Shown here in pieces: positions 24,228-37,680 of a DNA stretch of 64,000 nucleotides. Source of the stretch: Capsicum annuum (Eukaryota > Streptophyta > Magnoliopsida > Solanales > Solanaceae); assembly GCF_002878395.1 (NCBI RefSeq), contig NC_061121.1, positions 16,177,848 to 16,241,847 of the forward strand, in the 5' to 3' direction. A program made the position numbers and the translations under genes. Numbering within the stretch: the stretch's first letter is position 1; each line of letters starts with the position of its first letter. Under the pieces are notes generated by a model. The model did not search any database. It saw only the letters and a program-made list of their open reading frames with translations, and was not told the DNA's origin.

Positions 24228-25162
24228 TGTTAGAGTACATGCCCTACTAATTTTAATATTAGGCTCTACTGGTTGCCTATCTGTGGAACAAGTAAGTAAA
24301 CGTGATTCACGTAAGTAAAAGCTGAACATAATGTTCTTATGTGAAAAACACTCGGCTCAAGAAAGGTATAAGAACTATGACCTGTACCTCTACAGGATTT
24401 AAACCCCAAGTTTACTATAACTCTTGAGCCTTAACAATCAACAAATTACAAGACTTTTTGTAAATTAGGAATTAAAACTTCTAACTCCTATTTCTACAAA
24501 ACACTAATCTTCCCAAGATCAGTGTTCCCAAGTCTTCGAGTTCCCCAACTTGAAGACGTTAATGCTAACTCAGTTTATACTTTACTGAGACTAAAGATTA
24601 CAACTCAATATGACTCACTAACCAACCTATTATAGAAAGTCTAAGACTCTAAGTAAAGGACAAGGTTGCTTTACAAGCTTCTTCAAGTTGTAGAAATGAT
24701 TTGCTAATCATTGACTATCTTTTCAGTTCTTGAGTGAATACTTGATTATCATTTTTTACATTTAAGCCAACTCCTGATGAATTCCTTTAGTTGATGTATT
24801 CTTCTATCTTTAGTAGGACTCCCAGGTAGTTTCACTCTCTCTTTGCTTCCCTCTTTGCTGTCGTCTCTCTAACTTTTGTTGACTAGGATTCTTTTCCTTT
24901 ATCCCTTAGTCTTGCAGGACTCCTCTTACTGTTGGACTTCTTAATCAATTCAAATTTTGAACACTACATTTGTCTTCCACTTTATTGAAGTGATAAGTGT
25001 TGAGAGAATGTCTAAATATTCTTGCTTATCCACTCTTGTTTGTGTGCAATATCATCTTATCAACACCCTTGTCTGCAGTTATGCTTTCTACGCTTGATTG
25101 GACCAGCTTTAATAACATGTTTCATTCACATGTCTATAACTAAAACTGTGCATGCCTTAACA
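24228..25162 (-). repeat. copia 1 3' LTR (element orientation)
   Basis: 935 bp. It has about 54 bp near 24555-24610 that the other LTR lacks. Confidence 0.9.
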
Positions 25163-25180
25163 AATCCCCTCTTTTTGATG
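25163..25180 (-). other. Polypurine tract of copia 1
   Basis: Minus-strand CATCAAAAAGAGGGGATT abuts the 3' LTR. Confidence 0.75.
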
Positions 25181-25579
25181 CAGACAAACTTAATAGTTCA
25201 ACATCATTTATTCAATTCCTACCATACTCAGTAAAGGATTCAACATAGAAGATTACATAATAAAATAGGTTAGTCAATTGGGTTATAAGCACTGTATAAT
25301 ATATTCTTCCCCCTTTTGACATCATTAAAAAGCTGGACCAATAAGTGAAAATAGTTTAATAATTTATGGCCACTAGGGCTATCACTAAAACAATCAAGAC
25401 TCAGGATAAGAGAACAATAATGCATTAAGAAAGCAAAAGCAGAACACATGAAGAAAAAATCTATTTCATTCATAGAATAGGGTAAAATTATCATAACCCA
25501 ATAATAGAAATAAAGGAGAAACAACTTGGACCAAAAGACCACAAAGAAAAGATGCCTAGGGCACTAAGAAGAGCTTAAG

Positions 25580-27377
25580 TAGATGAGGAAGAGGGGATAA
25601 GTGAGGTCGGTTTCCTAATGATATCAGTATTGTTATCTCTTTTCTTTTCCAATGTAGCTGTGAGAGAAGTAATTTAAGAGTGAAGGACCTATTTATCCTT
25701 CTCTTGAGCAACCTTAGCAACTTCTAATGTAGCATGTGCAATATCTACCTCACCCTTCTTGGCAGCAAGAGCATTCCTCGATCGTTGTATTGGATTGTCA
25801 GCACTTCTTATAGCAACAAGTAACATAGCATGGTTTACAGACCAATGACATCCTTTATGGTCTAAGTGACCGCACCTTGGTAGGGACATGAAAATCCTTA
25901 AAAATAGATACAAGACAGAACCCACATGGCAAAGCATGGCCATTTGCATCTTGGACTAAGACTAATTGCATATTCTTGTTGATGAGTCTGGGAAGGTCTA
26001 TTGAATTTTAGAATCTAACAGTTCCATCAAAGTGAGATCAAGGAAATTTACAACTGTTCTTCTTACCTGTCTAGGAAGTATTATTTTGTGAACAACATCA
26101 AAATAAAATTGATAGAGAGGAGACATCTCATTCTTGAGGACCCTACGATAAGTAATAAAAAAGAGGATTTCTGGAGAATTTCTTGGAAATATCAAGAGCT
26201 GATGGGAGATTATTAAGTGAAGTCCAAGTACCCTTCACATAATGACCCAACCCCCAGTAGGAATATTTAGAATTTGACTAAGATCAGCAGGATAAATATT
26301 GATGATTTTCCCATGAACTGTGGTTGATAACATCTCTCTAAATGCAACCCCATTAGTGTAGAACTCATAAACTTCATTTTTTTCAAACATTCTTTGATGA
26401 TCACCTTGCAAAAACAAGTGTGACCACCTCTGAGCTCTCAAATTTGTGACCAAAATATCCATATAAGGACCTCCAAAACCAGTGACAACTTTACCCTTAG
26501 CCAACTTTCATTTTTTGAAAGTGAAAAACATGAGTTGACTGAGAGGCCTTGTTAATAGAAGTGTCAGACTCAATTTTAAACTCAAGATATGGATTAATGT
26601 TTGTTGAAGGTGCAGGAGGAGTATTAAGAAAAAATTCAGAGTTTGAGTCAGAAGATTCATAAGGAACCAGTTTGGGTACTTGTTTCTTCGAAAGTGAAGT
26701 GAATTTTTAAGAACCTTTGGAAGGAGGAGAGACTTTGATAGTATAGGTCGATTTTGAGGATGAGGCATCCTTGGAAGAGGGTAGGGATGATTATTTTCAA
26801 GACAATAAGGGTTTTGGAGGCTTAGAAATAATGTGCTTTAGGTTTTTTTTGGATCAAAGGAGAATATCAGGAAAGGAATCACAAGGAGGTGGAGAAGCAG
26901 AATGAGCAACCCGTTTCTTTTTACTAGCACAAAGTGCTTCTTCCAGGGAAGTATCTTCCCATTCTTTCCTTCCCCGAGTGTGAGAAGTATGAGCAGTGGA
27001 GATAAAAGAGGAGGGTTTGACATTAACAGTATTAGCAACATCGATTGATGTAAAAAAGGGTTTTCTTTGTTGCTTAGATTTTCTCCTTTGTGGTACCAGT
27101 TAGAAATAGGAATATCATCTCGATTAATGAGAGAGTCATCTTGATCATGAATTTAAAAAGGGATAGAAGGTATTTATGAGGGTACAGATGCAGGTGAAGG
27201 AGAAGAAGAGAATTATGAAAAAGATTTTTTTAGTGTTTTAAACTGAGTAAAATCAGAGAACTTGATAGAGATTGGAGGAGAGATGGGTGGAGGTAGGGTG
27301 ATGTTCGGATGAAGAATAATAGCAGTAGAGTGACTTGTGGCAGATTTAGAGGAGGAAGAAGACAATGAAGATGCCAT
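25580..27377 (-). pseudogene. Extra ORF downstream of copia 1 pol, with a plant-transposon-like domain
   Basis: It probably begins at the ATG at 27377 (MASSLSSSSSK), with a Ser/Pro-rich polar N-terminal region (frame-shifted in places, e.g. KFTSLSKKQVPKLVP near 26690). A domain at 26235-26504 reads AQRWSHLFLQGDHQRMF, VYEFYTNG and INIYPADLSQILNIPTGG. That pattern (aromatic/basic start, EFY.N, then a hydrophobic [IL].[IL]P end) resembles the domain databases call putative plant transposon protein (Pfam PF20167, from memory). An Ala/Lys-rich, coiled-coil-like tail follows at 25689-25800. Stops and frameshifts interrupt it. Envelope-like and other extra ORFs occupy this position in some plant copia elements; function is unknown. 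Confidence 0.6.
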
Positions 27378-27898
27378 TAGAGAAGGAGAAAATATGATAA
27401 TAATAATTTTTTTCATTTTTCTATGGTTTAGAAGGAAATAAGGAATAAAAAAAAGAAAGTTCGTATTTAAGAAGGAAAGAAAGAAGATGAAACATGAGGG
27501 GAGTGTATGTGAAAGAAAAATAATGATGAACGGGTTCTGCACTGATGGAAAAGGTCTGGCAACTTTTTGAAGTAGAGGCTTTTGGGTTTTGGCGATTTAC
27601 GTGTAACTAAAAGGACCAAGTGAACAACCTGTTTCTCTTTATACTACTATAGGCAAGTAATAATTATACCTGAATTATGAGAAGAGATAGACAAAATTTC
27701 CTTAATGTTTCAGTCTTCCTGCAAAATCAACACATAGCTGAGTCAATTTACTCTAAGATCTTGGAATTAGGATACACAACTGAATATGTAAGACTAAATT
27801 AATCAACAATCACTTAGGAATAACTTATTTTAATCATTCATTGAGGGAGATTTATACGATTTTAATCATCCCCAAGGCTAACCTATTTTTTTGAAGTG

Positions 27899-30800
27899 TT
27901 ATCTATTCAGGGCCTTAGTGAATATGTCAGCAATTTGCTCCTCAGTAGAATAAAACATAATTGATATATGATCTTTTTCAACATTGTCTCTAAGGAAGTG
28001 ATGAAAAATATTAATATGCTTAGTTCTATTATGTTGGATAGGATTTTTGGCTATATTTATAGCAGTTGTGTTATCACAAAAAATGGGAACCCAATCTATA
28101 ACTACACCAAAATCCAGAAGTTGTTTGATCCATAACAACTGAGCACAACATAACCCAGCAGCAACATATTCAGCCTCATCACTAAAAAAAGCTACTAAGT
28201 TTTGCTTCTTTATGGACCAGGTAATCAAACATGATCCTAAGAAGTGTGCCATACCTGTAATGCTTTTCCTATCCACTAAATATCCTGCCTAATCAACATT
28301 AGAGTATCCTAAAAAATTAAGGTTACCACCTTTGGGATACAATAAGCCAAGATCACTTGTTCCCTTCAAGTATCTGAAAATTCTTTTCACTGATTTTAGA
28401 TGTGGTTGTTTAGGCTTTGCTTGAAACCTAGCACACAGCCCTACACTGAACACAATGTCCAAATTGCTTGCTATGAGGTACAATAATGACCCTATCATAC
28501 CTCTATATATCTTTAGCTCCACATTAGGACATGTTTCATCAAAATCAAGCTTTGTGGCAGTGGTAATGAGATTACTGATCTCTTTTGCCTCTTCCATAGA
28601 GAATCTTGTAAGAAGTTTTTTAGCATACTTCTATTGATAGATCATTTTCCCTAATATTGACTGTTTTATTTGTAATCCCAAGAAGTAATTTAGTTCTCCC
28701 ATCATGCTCATCTCAAATTCATAAATCATGAGTTTGGCAAACTCATGAGTCATATTCAGGTTGGTTGATCTAAATATAATGTCATTCACAAAGACCTGCA
28801 CAACTAACAAATCCTTTTCATTAGTTTTCAAGAAAAGGGTATTGTTGATTTTACCTCTGGTATGACTATGCTCCAGTAGAAAATTTGAAAATCTCTCATA
28901 CCAAGCCATTGGATCTTGTTTCAACCGATATAAGGCCTTATCCAGTTTATACACATGATCAGAAAACTCCTTGCTTTCAAATCCTAGAAGTTGCTTAACA
29001 TAAACCTCCTCTTTGAGAATTTCATTCAATAATGCACTCTTCACATCCATTTGATAGAGAATAAATTCCATATATGCAACAAATGCAATAAGTAATCTTA
29101 TAGCTTCAAGTCTTGCTACAAGAGCAAAAGTTTCATCAAAGTTAATTACTTCTTCTTGATTGTATCCTTGGACAACCAATGTTGCCTTATTTCTTGTAAC
29201 TCTTCCATGCTCATCAACTTTATTTGTGTATACCCACTTAGTCCCAATTGCTGGTCTATCTTTTGGGAGAGGGACTAAGTGCCATCCTTTGCTTCTCTTA
29301 AGCTTATTCAACTCTTTCTGCATGACTATGATCCAATCAGCATCAAGCAATGATTCAGTTTTCTTATTTAGATCAATCTATGATAGGAATTCCTTGAAAG
29401 CACACATACTTTTCAACTCAGACCTTGTAGTGATCATAGAGGTAAGATCAGTGAGAGCATTCTCAATAGGATGTGATTCTTTATACTTGTATCTTTTTGG
29501 GATCAAACCTAGTGAGCTTTTCTGAGCTGGGGTAGTTGGTGGCTTAGTTCCCCCTATTATTGTGACTTCGGTTTCAGTTCCCCCTGTCAAGGTGCTACCA
29601 TGTTTGGTAGCTCCAGTTGATGAAATGGGTTGTGTAACCTATTTCTCATTATCATTCCCGTCCTGCAGTTTAGTCTTAACACAGGATTCATTAAAAACCA
29701 CATGCATGCTTTCTTCAACACTGTTAGTTCTGTTATTTAAAACCCTATAAGCCTTACTATGAAGTGAATAACCTAAGAAGATTCCCTCATCACTTTTAGC
29801 ATTAATTTTTCTCAAATTATCCTTTCCATTATTATGTGTAAAACATTTACACCCAAAGATTCTAAAATGAGAAATGTTTGGCTTTCTTCCATTTAGTAAT
29901 TCATAGGGAGTCTTCTCTAACATAGGTCTAATCATGTATCTATATATGATATATGCTGCAGTACTTATTGCCTTAGCCCAAAGGTTTTTAGCAACATTTA
30001 CTGCAAACATCATTGTTTTAGCCATATTTTCCAAGGTTCTATTTTTACTTTCCACCACTTTATTTTTTGTGGTGTTCTAGGAGCTGAGAAGTTATGATCA
30101 ATACCATTTGTTGAACAAAATTCTAAGAACTTTACATTCTCAAATTTTGTACCATGGTCATATCTTAAGGAAACTAATGAAGTTCCCCATTTATTTTTAA
30201 TTTTCTTAATGAAAATTTTAAAGATATCAAAGGTATCTTATTTAGAGGCTAGAAACAAAGTCCAGTTGAACCTAGAGTAGTCATCAAAAATTACAAAAAC
30301 ATACCTTTTTCCATCTCTACTTTGAAGTATCATTGGTCCACACAAGTCCATATGAACCAGGTCAAGGCACTTGGTAGTGATAACATGGTTCTTTGACTTA
30401 AAGGAAGATTTTACCTGCTCCCCCCTTACACATGCACTACATAACTTTTCTTCCTTAAAATTGGTCTTAGGTAATCCCAATACCATGTCTTTGGAAGAAA
30501 GTATGTTCAATTGTTTCATACTTGCATGTCCAAGTCTCTTGTGCCAAAGAAAGGGATCATTTTCTATTTCACTTTGATAAGTCAACTCAGGTCCTTGTAT
30601 TGCCATTATGTCAACTTTGTATACATTTCTGTATCTTCTTGCAGTGAGCATAATCTCTTTGGTGTCCATCTTTTTGAATTTGACTCCTGTAGAAGTAAAA
30701 ATAACTTTATTACCTTTGTCACATAGTTGTGAGATGCTCAACATATTATGCTTCAATCCTTCTACAAGATAGACATCCTCCAATGCTTTTGACTCAGATG

Positions 30801-30960
30801 AGCCAATTTTTCCAACTCCAGTAATAATCCTGTTTTTTCCATTACCAAAAGAGACTCCTCCTTCATCTATTTGGGAGAGTGAAAGGAACTTTTTCTTGTC
30901 ACCAGTCATGTGTCTTAAGAAAGCACTATCCAAGTACCAGTGCCTTTTGCTTCCTTTCAC
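27899..30960 (-). pseudogene. copia 1 pol remnant: protease, integrase, RT, RNase H
   Basis: Protease/GAG-pre region: WYLDSAFLRHMTG at about 30940, where the active-site DSG has become DSA; then HKRLGH and CSACVRGEQ (zinc-binding part of integrase). Integrase core: DLVHMDLCGP, YDHGTKFEN, and the Glu in VVESKNRTLE at 30058. RT: IGTKWVYTNKVD, QMDVKSALLNE, LYRLKQDPMAWYERF, and the catalytic box FVNDIIF at about 28780 where the family has YVDD, so one catalytic Asp is Asn. RNase H: SDEAEYVAAG, FCDNTTAINIAKNP, ending TKALNR at 27899. Several stops and at least one frameshift (near 30060-30240) separate the pieces, so no active enzyme is expected. Confidence 0.92.
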
Positions 30961-31119
30961 CTTCTCCTGTAAAAGAAATTAATTGTTAGACTTAAGAACC
31001 GAAATAAGCTTGGGTCCTATTTTATGAGTAAAATGATCAGTTAGATCTCTTCTTGTCCATGGTGGCAACATGTATTGCAACCTATTTCTCTGACCAGAAT
31101 TAGCTTTGTTCTTTTTGAT

Positions 31120-32815
31120 CTAAGAAAATCTATTAGCGGGGTTTTGACAATTTGATCTGCTTTTTGCAGCCATTAGAAATTCAGTGGTGGGATGTCCAAG
31201 GTTTCCACAAATGTAACACAAATCTTTAAGATCATTAAAAATTTTGTGGAAACCCAACCCTACCTTTTCATTGTATTTTCTTTCACTTAATTTGTGAATA
31301 GTTCTTGAGGAGTTTGTCCACCTATTTTCCCTTTCAAGATCAAGTTTGAGTTTAGAAACTTCTTGACTCAACTTATTCATTTTTTAGTTAAATCATGGCA
31401 TTCTTGTTTGTATTTAACTAGCTCGAGTTTAGAATTTTCTTGTTCCTTGCTCATGGTCTTTTTTCCATTTTCAGTGAGTGTTAATTTAAGAACTTCAGAC
31501 TTAAGATCATTGTTTGAAGACTCCAGTTCTGCAACCTATTTCTTGAGAGTGCAGTTTTCTTTGTCAATTATACCCGTGCAAGCTTTTAAATCAATGAGAT
31601 CAAATTTTAGGCTTGCAAGACTGTTGACAACTCATCCCTATCATAATTTAATTCTTAGAAATCATCTATTAGTATACTGATCAAGGAAAGAAGTTTTAGT
31701 TTTGAAAACAATTGCAGTTTTTCTTTAAGTTGAAGTATACTTACCTCATAGGCATCATCTTCATCTTCTAAGTCTGAGTCTCCAAGAGCCATGAATGCAG
31801 TTTCATCAACCTCATCTTCATCTGAGTCAGATCCCGAAGTAGCTATCATTGCATGTTCCTTCTTTCTTTTGGCCTTTTCTTTTAGTTCCTTTTCAGCTCT
31901 TTCCTTCTTCCATTCTATTTCCCAGACCGAACAGTCTCTGATCTGATGATCAATTTTGCCACACTTGTAACAACTATTTGGATTATTATTGAAACATTTT
32001 TTGCTACCTGTTCCCTTCTTCTTCTTCTTAAAGAATTTTCTGAAGTTCTTAGTTATGAAAGAAACTTGTTCCTTATCAAGTTCAAATTCCTCATCACTAT
32101 AAGAAGCTTTTAATACCAAGATTTTCTCAGGAGCTACTTGCTCTTTGGTTCCATCAACTTCCATTTCATAAGTCCTTAAGTTCCCTACTAGTTTATCCAG
32201 GGTCATACTTGCAAGATCTTTATTTTCCTCCCTGATTGCAGTCACCATAACATTCTATTTTGATTTTGGAAATACCCTCAGTACCTTTTCAACTTGTTCC
32301 TCCTCAAAAATGACTTTTCCTAAGGAAGTTAGATCATTTGTTAAGGTAGTAAGTCTTGTCATCATTTCATGCAAAGTCTCATTTTTCTTTATCTTAAATG
32401 CGTCATACTCAGTAAAAAGAAGAAAAGTCCTGAATTTTCTTACTTGAGAGGTACCTTCATAAGCATTCACCAATGCATCCCAAATTTGCTTAGCAGTGGT
32501 GCAGGTTGATACCCTGTTGTATTCAGTAGGTCCTAGTCCACAGACCAAGATATTCTTGGCCTTAGAAGTTTTCTTCAATGCAACTAAGTCATCAGGATTA
32601 AATTCACTCCTTACTTTCTTGACTAGTTCACCATCAACCATCTTCTTTGGAATAGTGGGACCATCAGTAATCCTGTCCCATAATTCATAATTTTCACCTT
32701 GGATGAACATATCCATCCTTGCTTTCTACCAGATAATGTGAGATCCATCAAAGAGTGGATGTCTAGGAGTCGACTAACCTTCATTGTGACTACTAGGAGC
32801 TGTGAAATTAATCAT
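31120..32815 (-). pseudogene. copia 1 gag remnant (capsid plus zinc knuckles)
   Basis: The start is placed at the ATG at 32815 (MINFTAPSS), in frame with the capsid homology ENYELWDRI and AKQIWDALVNAYEG typical of copia gag, which packages element RNA. Two in-frame TAG codons fall in the first 40 codons and another stop lies at 32255. One CCHC knuckle is at about 31950 (CYKCGKIDHQIRDC), followed by a charged segment (KERAEKELKEKAKRKKE) and an acidic tract. A second, damaged knuckle is at 31200 (CYICGNLGHPTTEF), where the last Cys is lost. Confidence 0.88.
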
Positions 32816-32856
32816 TGATCTTTTCTTAGGTTCTAGCCTTATTTAAGACAACCTCC

Positions 32857-32869
32857 CTCTGATACCACC
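32857..32869 (-). other. Primer-binding site of copia 1
   Basis: Minus-strand GGTGGTATCAGAG follows the 5' LTR and matches the usual initiator-Met tRNA primer site TGGTATCAGAG. Confidence 0.85.
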
Positions 32870-33750
32870 TGTTAGAGTACGTGCCCTTCTAATTTTAGTA
32901 TTAGACTATACTGGTTGCCTATCTATGGAATAAGTAAGTAAATATGGTTCACAGAAATTAAAGCTGAACACAGTATTTTTACGTGAAAAACACCCGGCTT
33001 AAGAAAGGTGTAAAAAATCATGACCTATACCTCTACAGAATTTATTCCTAACTTCATTATAACTCTTGAGCCTTAACAATCAACAAATTATAAGACTTCT
33101 TGTGAACTAGGAATTAAAACTTCTAACTCCTATTTCTACAAAACACTAATCTTCCCTAGATTAGTGTTCCCAAGTCTTCAAGTTCCCCAAATCAACTCAA
33201 TATGACTCAATAACCAACCTATTACACAAGGTCTAAGGCTCTAAGTAAATGACCAAGTTTCTTCACAAGCTTCTTCAAGTTGTAGAACTAATTTGCTAAT
33301 TATTGACTATTTTTTCAGTGCTTGAGTGAATACTTAATTATAGTTTGTTGCATTTAAGACAACTCCTGATAGAGTCCTTTAGTTGATGTATTCTTCTATC
33401 TTTAGTAGGACTCCCAGGTAGTTTCACTCTCTCTTTGATTCCGTCTTTGCTGCCGTCTCTCTAACTTTGGTTGACTGGGATTTTTTTCCTTTATCCCTTA
33501 GTCTTGTAGGACTCCTCTTACTGACTTCTTGATCAATTCAACTTATGAACACTGCATTTGTCTTCCACTTTATTGAAGTGATATGTGTTGAGAGAATGTC
33601 TGAATATTCTTGCTTATCCACTCCTGTTTGTGTGCAATATCATCTTATCAACACCCTTGTCTGCAGTTATGCTTTGTACACTTGGCTGGACCAACTTTCA
33701 CAACATGTTTCATTCATATGTCTATCATCAATACTCAATATGCCCTAACT
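32870..33750 (-). repeat. copia 1 5' LTR (element orientation)
   Basis: 881 bp, homologous to 24228-25162 but lacking about 54 bp near 33190. Confidence 0.9.
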
Positions 33751-33755
33751 GTATC

Positions 33756-34663
33756 TATACGAGATAGTAACTTTTACCGTAGTCATTTTTTCAATTATAG
33801 TATAATTGTTTTTTAATTATTTATTTTACTATAAAATTTTTAAATGGATCATGCTCACCCTTAAACTGGTCCATAAGGGACAACAATAAGTAGGCCATAG
33901 ACCAAGGATAATGGGTTGTGGATATTGATATCCAATGATGGTTCCAAGTGGCTGAACAATGGCAGAAAAAAAAAGCTGTAAGAAGCCCACTCATTGTTGA
34001 CAAAGCCAGATCAGGATTTGGATATTTAGGGTTCCACATCACTTTAAACAGTAACTGCGTAGCATTTTTTGTATGTGAAATCAATATTATATTTGAATTA
34101 CATCACCTTTGTACACAAGGAGCTCTTATCCTAATGGTTTTATTTTGTCATGATTTCAAAGAGAGCTTGATAACTAAAAAAATATACGTATATTTATGAC
34201 GATATACCATCCACTTTAAAATATCTTTTCCAAAAAAACATAAAAGTTGAAGTTTGATCCTATTATCCTGAAGCAGAAACTTTATTCTTCGAGATTGGCA
34301 CAATGAGCTCGCTCGTGTTGATTGGTGCCATGGTTACTATTTATCCGATTAAGCATACAAATATACACATACATATATATCGAGTTCCACCCGAGAGGTG
34401 TAGGTGCCTGCCATGGCACCTCATTATTGTACATAGATCCACCCCTGATTGATGAAAACAATGCCAAATGTGGCCATTCATGTACCATCTTATATAGTTT
34501 CTAATCAAAATAACTAAAAGTTGTAATTAAGTCATGATTCGGAATAAGAATGAAGAAATATGGTCATCATTTTTCAATAGATGTAAATATTTACTTCTTT
34601 AAAAGATATAATTATCACAAATCGAGACAGATGAAATGAAGTGGTTAAGTCAGTTTTTATAAT
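33756..34663. other. Unassigned stretch between the two copia elements
   Basis: Two overlapping frames around 33821-34200 give peptides I cannot place. Nothing supports a gene. It is AT-rich near 33780-33840. Confidence 0.45.
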
Positions 34664-34668
34664 TGACA

Positions 34669-35464
34669 TATTGGGACCTGGTTCCTGAAAAATGTGTGAT
34701 GACAAAGATGCAACTACTTAGGGACCTAGTTTGGCATACACGTCACTATCACAGTCAACTGCACAGTTGGATAAAAGTACAAAAGTTAGTGGGAAAAGCT
34801 GCAGCTTCTTTTGGCCTCAACGAATGTGACTCATCCTAGGTTTTCTTGTGTCATATATGTATTTGTCATCTTCCACAACAAGAAAACAAAGATTCCATAT
34901 ACTCACAACAACTATTTCTCTTGAAGCTCTTGAGTTAAAGTCTCATCTGCAATAGGGACTGATTGCTCACAAAGTTGTATTCTATTTTCTTGTTGCATTT
35001 GAGTTTTCGTATTTTGATCTTAAACTTGCCTACTGTTGTAGTATGTTATTATTAGGTGTGATGGTTTAAGTTCCAAAATCATTTTTATCATCTAGAGGTA
35101 GGTGATATTGAATCTAAAGTTAGCTTTTATTTCAGTTAGAGTTAGCTGGGGTGTTACGTAGAAAAGTTACTACAAGTTTTTCTTTGTAATAGAGTTATTA
35201 CAAGGAGAAGAAGGATTAGGAGGTTAATCCTTTATGGGATGGAGTTTGTATTCAAGTTTTCTTTAATATTAGTGAAGCTTTAGAGATCCTGGAGATAGGT
35301 TGTGGTTTTACTCTCTTGAGCAAGGAGTTTTTCCATAAAAATTGTTGTGTTTGTTGTTTACTTTATGTCTATGAATTTTACTATTAGATTCATATTAGTT
35401 ATTATTGGTTGATTCTGTTTGGAACCAAGTCCCAAATTTGGAGGGGAACTCATATAACTCTTTA
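34669..35464 (+). repeat. copia 2 5' LTR
   Basis: Its first 380 bases align with 44114-44504 (shared GTGTGATGACAAAG, TCATCCTAGGTTTTCT). The end is set by the primer-binding site, so it is approximate. Confidence 0.8.
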
Positions 35465-35479
35465 TTTGATATCAAAGCA
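35465..35479 (+). other. Primer-binding site of copia 2
   Basis: TTTGATATCAAAGCA is a decayed TGGTATCAGAGCA, the usual initiator-Met tRNA primer site. Confidence 0.7.
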
Positions 35480-35523
35480 AGGTCTTCTTAAAAAAGTTTA
35501 ACACCTTAGAAGGATCTTGAACA

Positions 35524-37680
35524 TTGCTTCTCTTCCAAATCTTGAAGAAGGTCACACTACGACTAGACCACCCAAATTCAATGGGGAATAGTATGGGTGG
35601 TCAAAAGTCAAAATGCATGAATTTATCATGGCATAAGATTCAAAGATGTGGGATGTTATTAAGGATGGTGCTTTTGTTCCTACAAGAGAAGTAATGGTTG
35701 GTGAAGTGACTTCATAAGTTCCCAAAACTAAAATGAAATTTGATGGCACTGAGTAGATGAAGATTGAGAAGAACTACAATTCTAAAAAGCCTCTTCTTTG
35801 TGGAATTGGTCCTAATGAGTAAAATAGGATCTCTACCTGTGATACTGCCAAAGAAATTTGGGATTACCTTCAAACAGATCATAATGAAACCAATTAGGTG
35901 AAAGATTCAAAGGTGGACATACTTACCACCCAATATAAAACTTTCACTATGAGAGAAGAAGAGTTTATCCAAGAAATGGACACAAGATTCACAACCATAA
36001 CCAATGAAATCCACTACTTGGGAAAGTATATTAGAACCACCAAACATGTCCGCAAGGTTCTAAGTATTCTTCCCCAACAGTGGGATGGTAAAGTCAATGC
36101 AATTACTGAAGCCAGGAATTTGAAGACCATGATAATAAATGAACTAGTTGGTAATCTCAAGATATGTGAGATAATGAATATGCTGGAAAAGTCAAAGGTT
36201 GAATGCAAGATGAAGAAGAACCTAGTCTTAAGTCAACTAAGGATATCACCAATTCTGAGGAATAGGAAATAGTCTATATTGATAAATGGGTCCTTAAAGA
36301 TTTAAGGAAGTTAGGAGCCATCCAAGGAAGAGGAGAATCTAGTAGATATTTTAGAGATGAAAAAGAAATGACACTTATCACAAATATGGTAAGTTGGGTC
36401 ATTATATCAAATATTTCCCTATGCACAAGGTTGAATATAAAGAGTTTGCCAAGCCAACTATTTAAAAAGAAAAGAAAAAGGATCGTGTTCTTGAGAAGTA
36501 TAGTAGGAAAGAAGAAGCTGACAAAGTTACAAATCAGGTGCTGACAGCTTGGGGTGACTGCTACAGTGATTCAAAATAATTAGAGCAAGGAGAAGATGTT
36601 TCCATGATAGTGATGGAAGATAGTTTTTGGGTTTTTTACTCTATTATTTCCTTAATAGCAGATACAGATGATGGTGAAGATGATTAGGTAATACTGCTTG
36701 ATATTAAGGACAATCTTAAGAATTAATCTCTTAAGAGGTTAAAATCTCTTGCTACTATCCTGGTTGATATTGTCAATGAACTTATAAGAGATAAAAAAAT
36801 CCAAAAGAAGATCTTAATAAATGTGCAAAAAAAATGATTGAACTAAGTATACAGGTGACTGAACTCACCAAAGATAAAACAAGTCTGAAGAAAGATCTTG
36901 ATAAATATGAGAAACAAATGATTGAATTAAGTGTGCATGTGAATGAACTTATAGCAACTGGCAAGTCAATTTCTTATGAAAATAAACTCTTAAATAAGAA
37001 GTTTAATGAAACGTCTAAGTATGACTCAAAAGGGAAAAGTGAGGAAAATATAATATAATTTGAGTTGGAAGAAGAATTGGATAAGGCTAAGGCTAATCTA
37101 ATTGCTTCACTTGAGAGAAATTTAGAAGTTCAGAAAGAACTAGTTAGGGTTAAGTCTGAGCTTGAAAGGGCTCTCAGATGGATTACATTATCTCAATTTC
37201 TAACTACTCTCACCAGTCAATGCTCAACAGGAGAGGATTGTGGTATAACAATCTAAATGCTACCTCCAACTTAGATATCAAATATGTTAAAGGCAAGGAA
37301 AATCTTTTATGCACCCACTATATCAAAGATGGTCTTACAAGAGGAGTGTGTGTATCTAGAATAGTATATAAAATAGGTATAAGAAACCTTTATTTATCAA
37401 AAAGGAAAAGGAATATATTACTAGATTGGGCTATAAAAAATTTGATTTTTCATTTGTCACTATTCTTGGAACTCAAGCTGAAATGGGTCCCCAAGAATAA
37501 CAACTAATTATTGATGTAGGGAAAAACAAGAAAAACAACCACCACATCATTGTGGAAGGTGGTTGTTCATGGTACTTTTTTGATGGACTTAATGATATTC
37601 TCTTATTGACGTCCTATGAAGGAGACAATGTCTCTTTTAATGATGGACGCAACCTTAGTTTGGTGTGTTGATGGTATTTG
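35524..37680 (+). pseudogene. copia 2 gag remnant, linker and protease-region remnant
   Basis: Capsid-type motifs: RPPKFNGE, GPNEYNRISTCDTAKEIWD near 35810, TTITNEIHYLGK, VLSILPQQWDGKVNAI at 36060. The zinc knuckle near 36380 reads YHKYGKLGHYIKYFP: every Cys of the CCHC motif has been replaced. A Lys/Glu-rich coiled-coil-like stretch follows (36834-37058, 37065-37190). Near 37545 EGGCSWYFFDG and NVSFNDGRN correspond weakly to the protease/GAG-pre segment. Integrase, RT and RNase H were not found, which points to a large internal deletion. Several TAG codons interrupt the frame. Confidence 0.75.

Larger units (their letters stand above)
24228..33750 (-). mobile_element. copia 1: Ty1/copia retrotransposon, complete structure, decayed
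   Basis: Two LTRs starting TGTTAGAG and ending CTTAACA/CCTAACT flank a minus-strand internal region with gag, protease, integrase, RT and RNase H in copia order, then an extra ORF of about 1.8 kb before the 3' LTR. The flanks are GTAAC (24223-24227) and GTATC (33751-33755), a 5-bp target duplication with one mismatch. Primer-binding site and polypurine tract are both recognisable. Confidence 0.92.

Noticed and set aside
25022..33816. Matching frames starting MLIHSCLCAISSYQ at 25022 and 33610
   Set aside because: They are copies of the same copia 1 LTR segment, AT-rich and non-coding.
33821..34199. Overlapping frames on both strands that might be a host gene exon
   Set aside because: No motif was recognised, and there is no splice or start context to support a gene.
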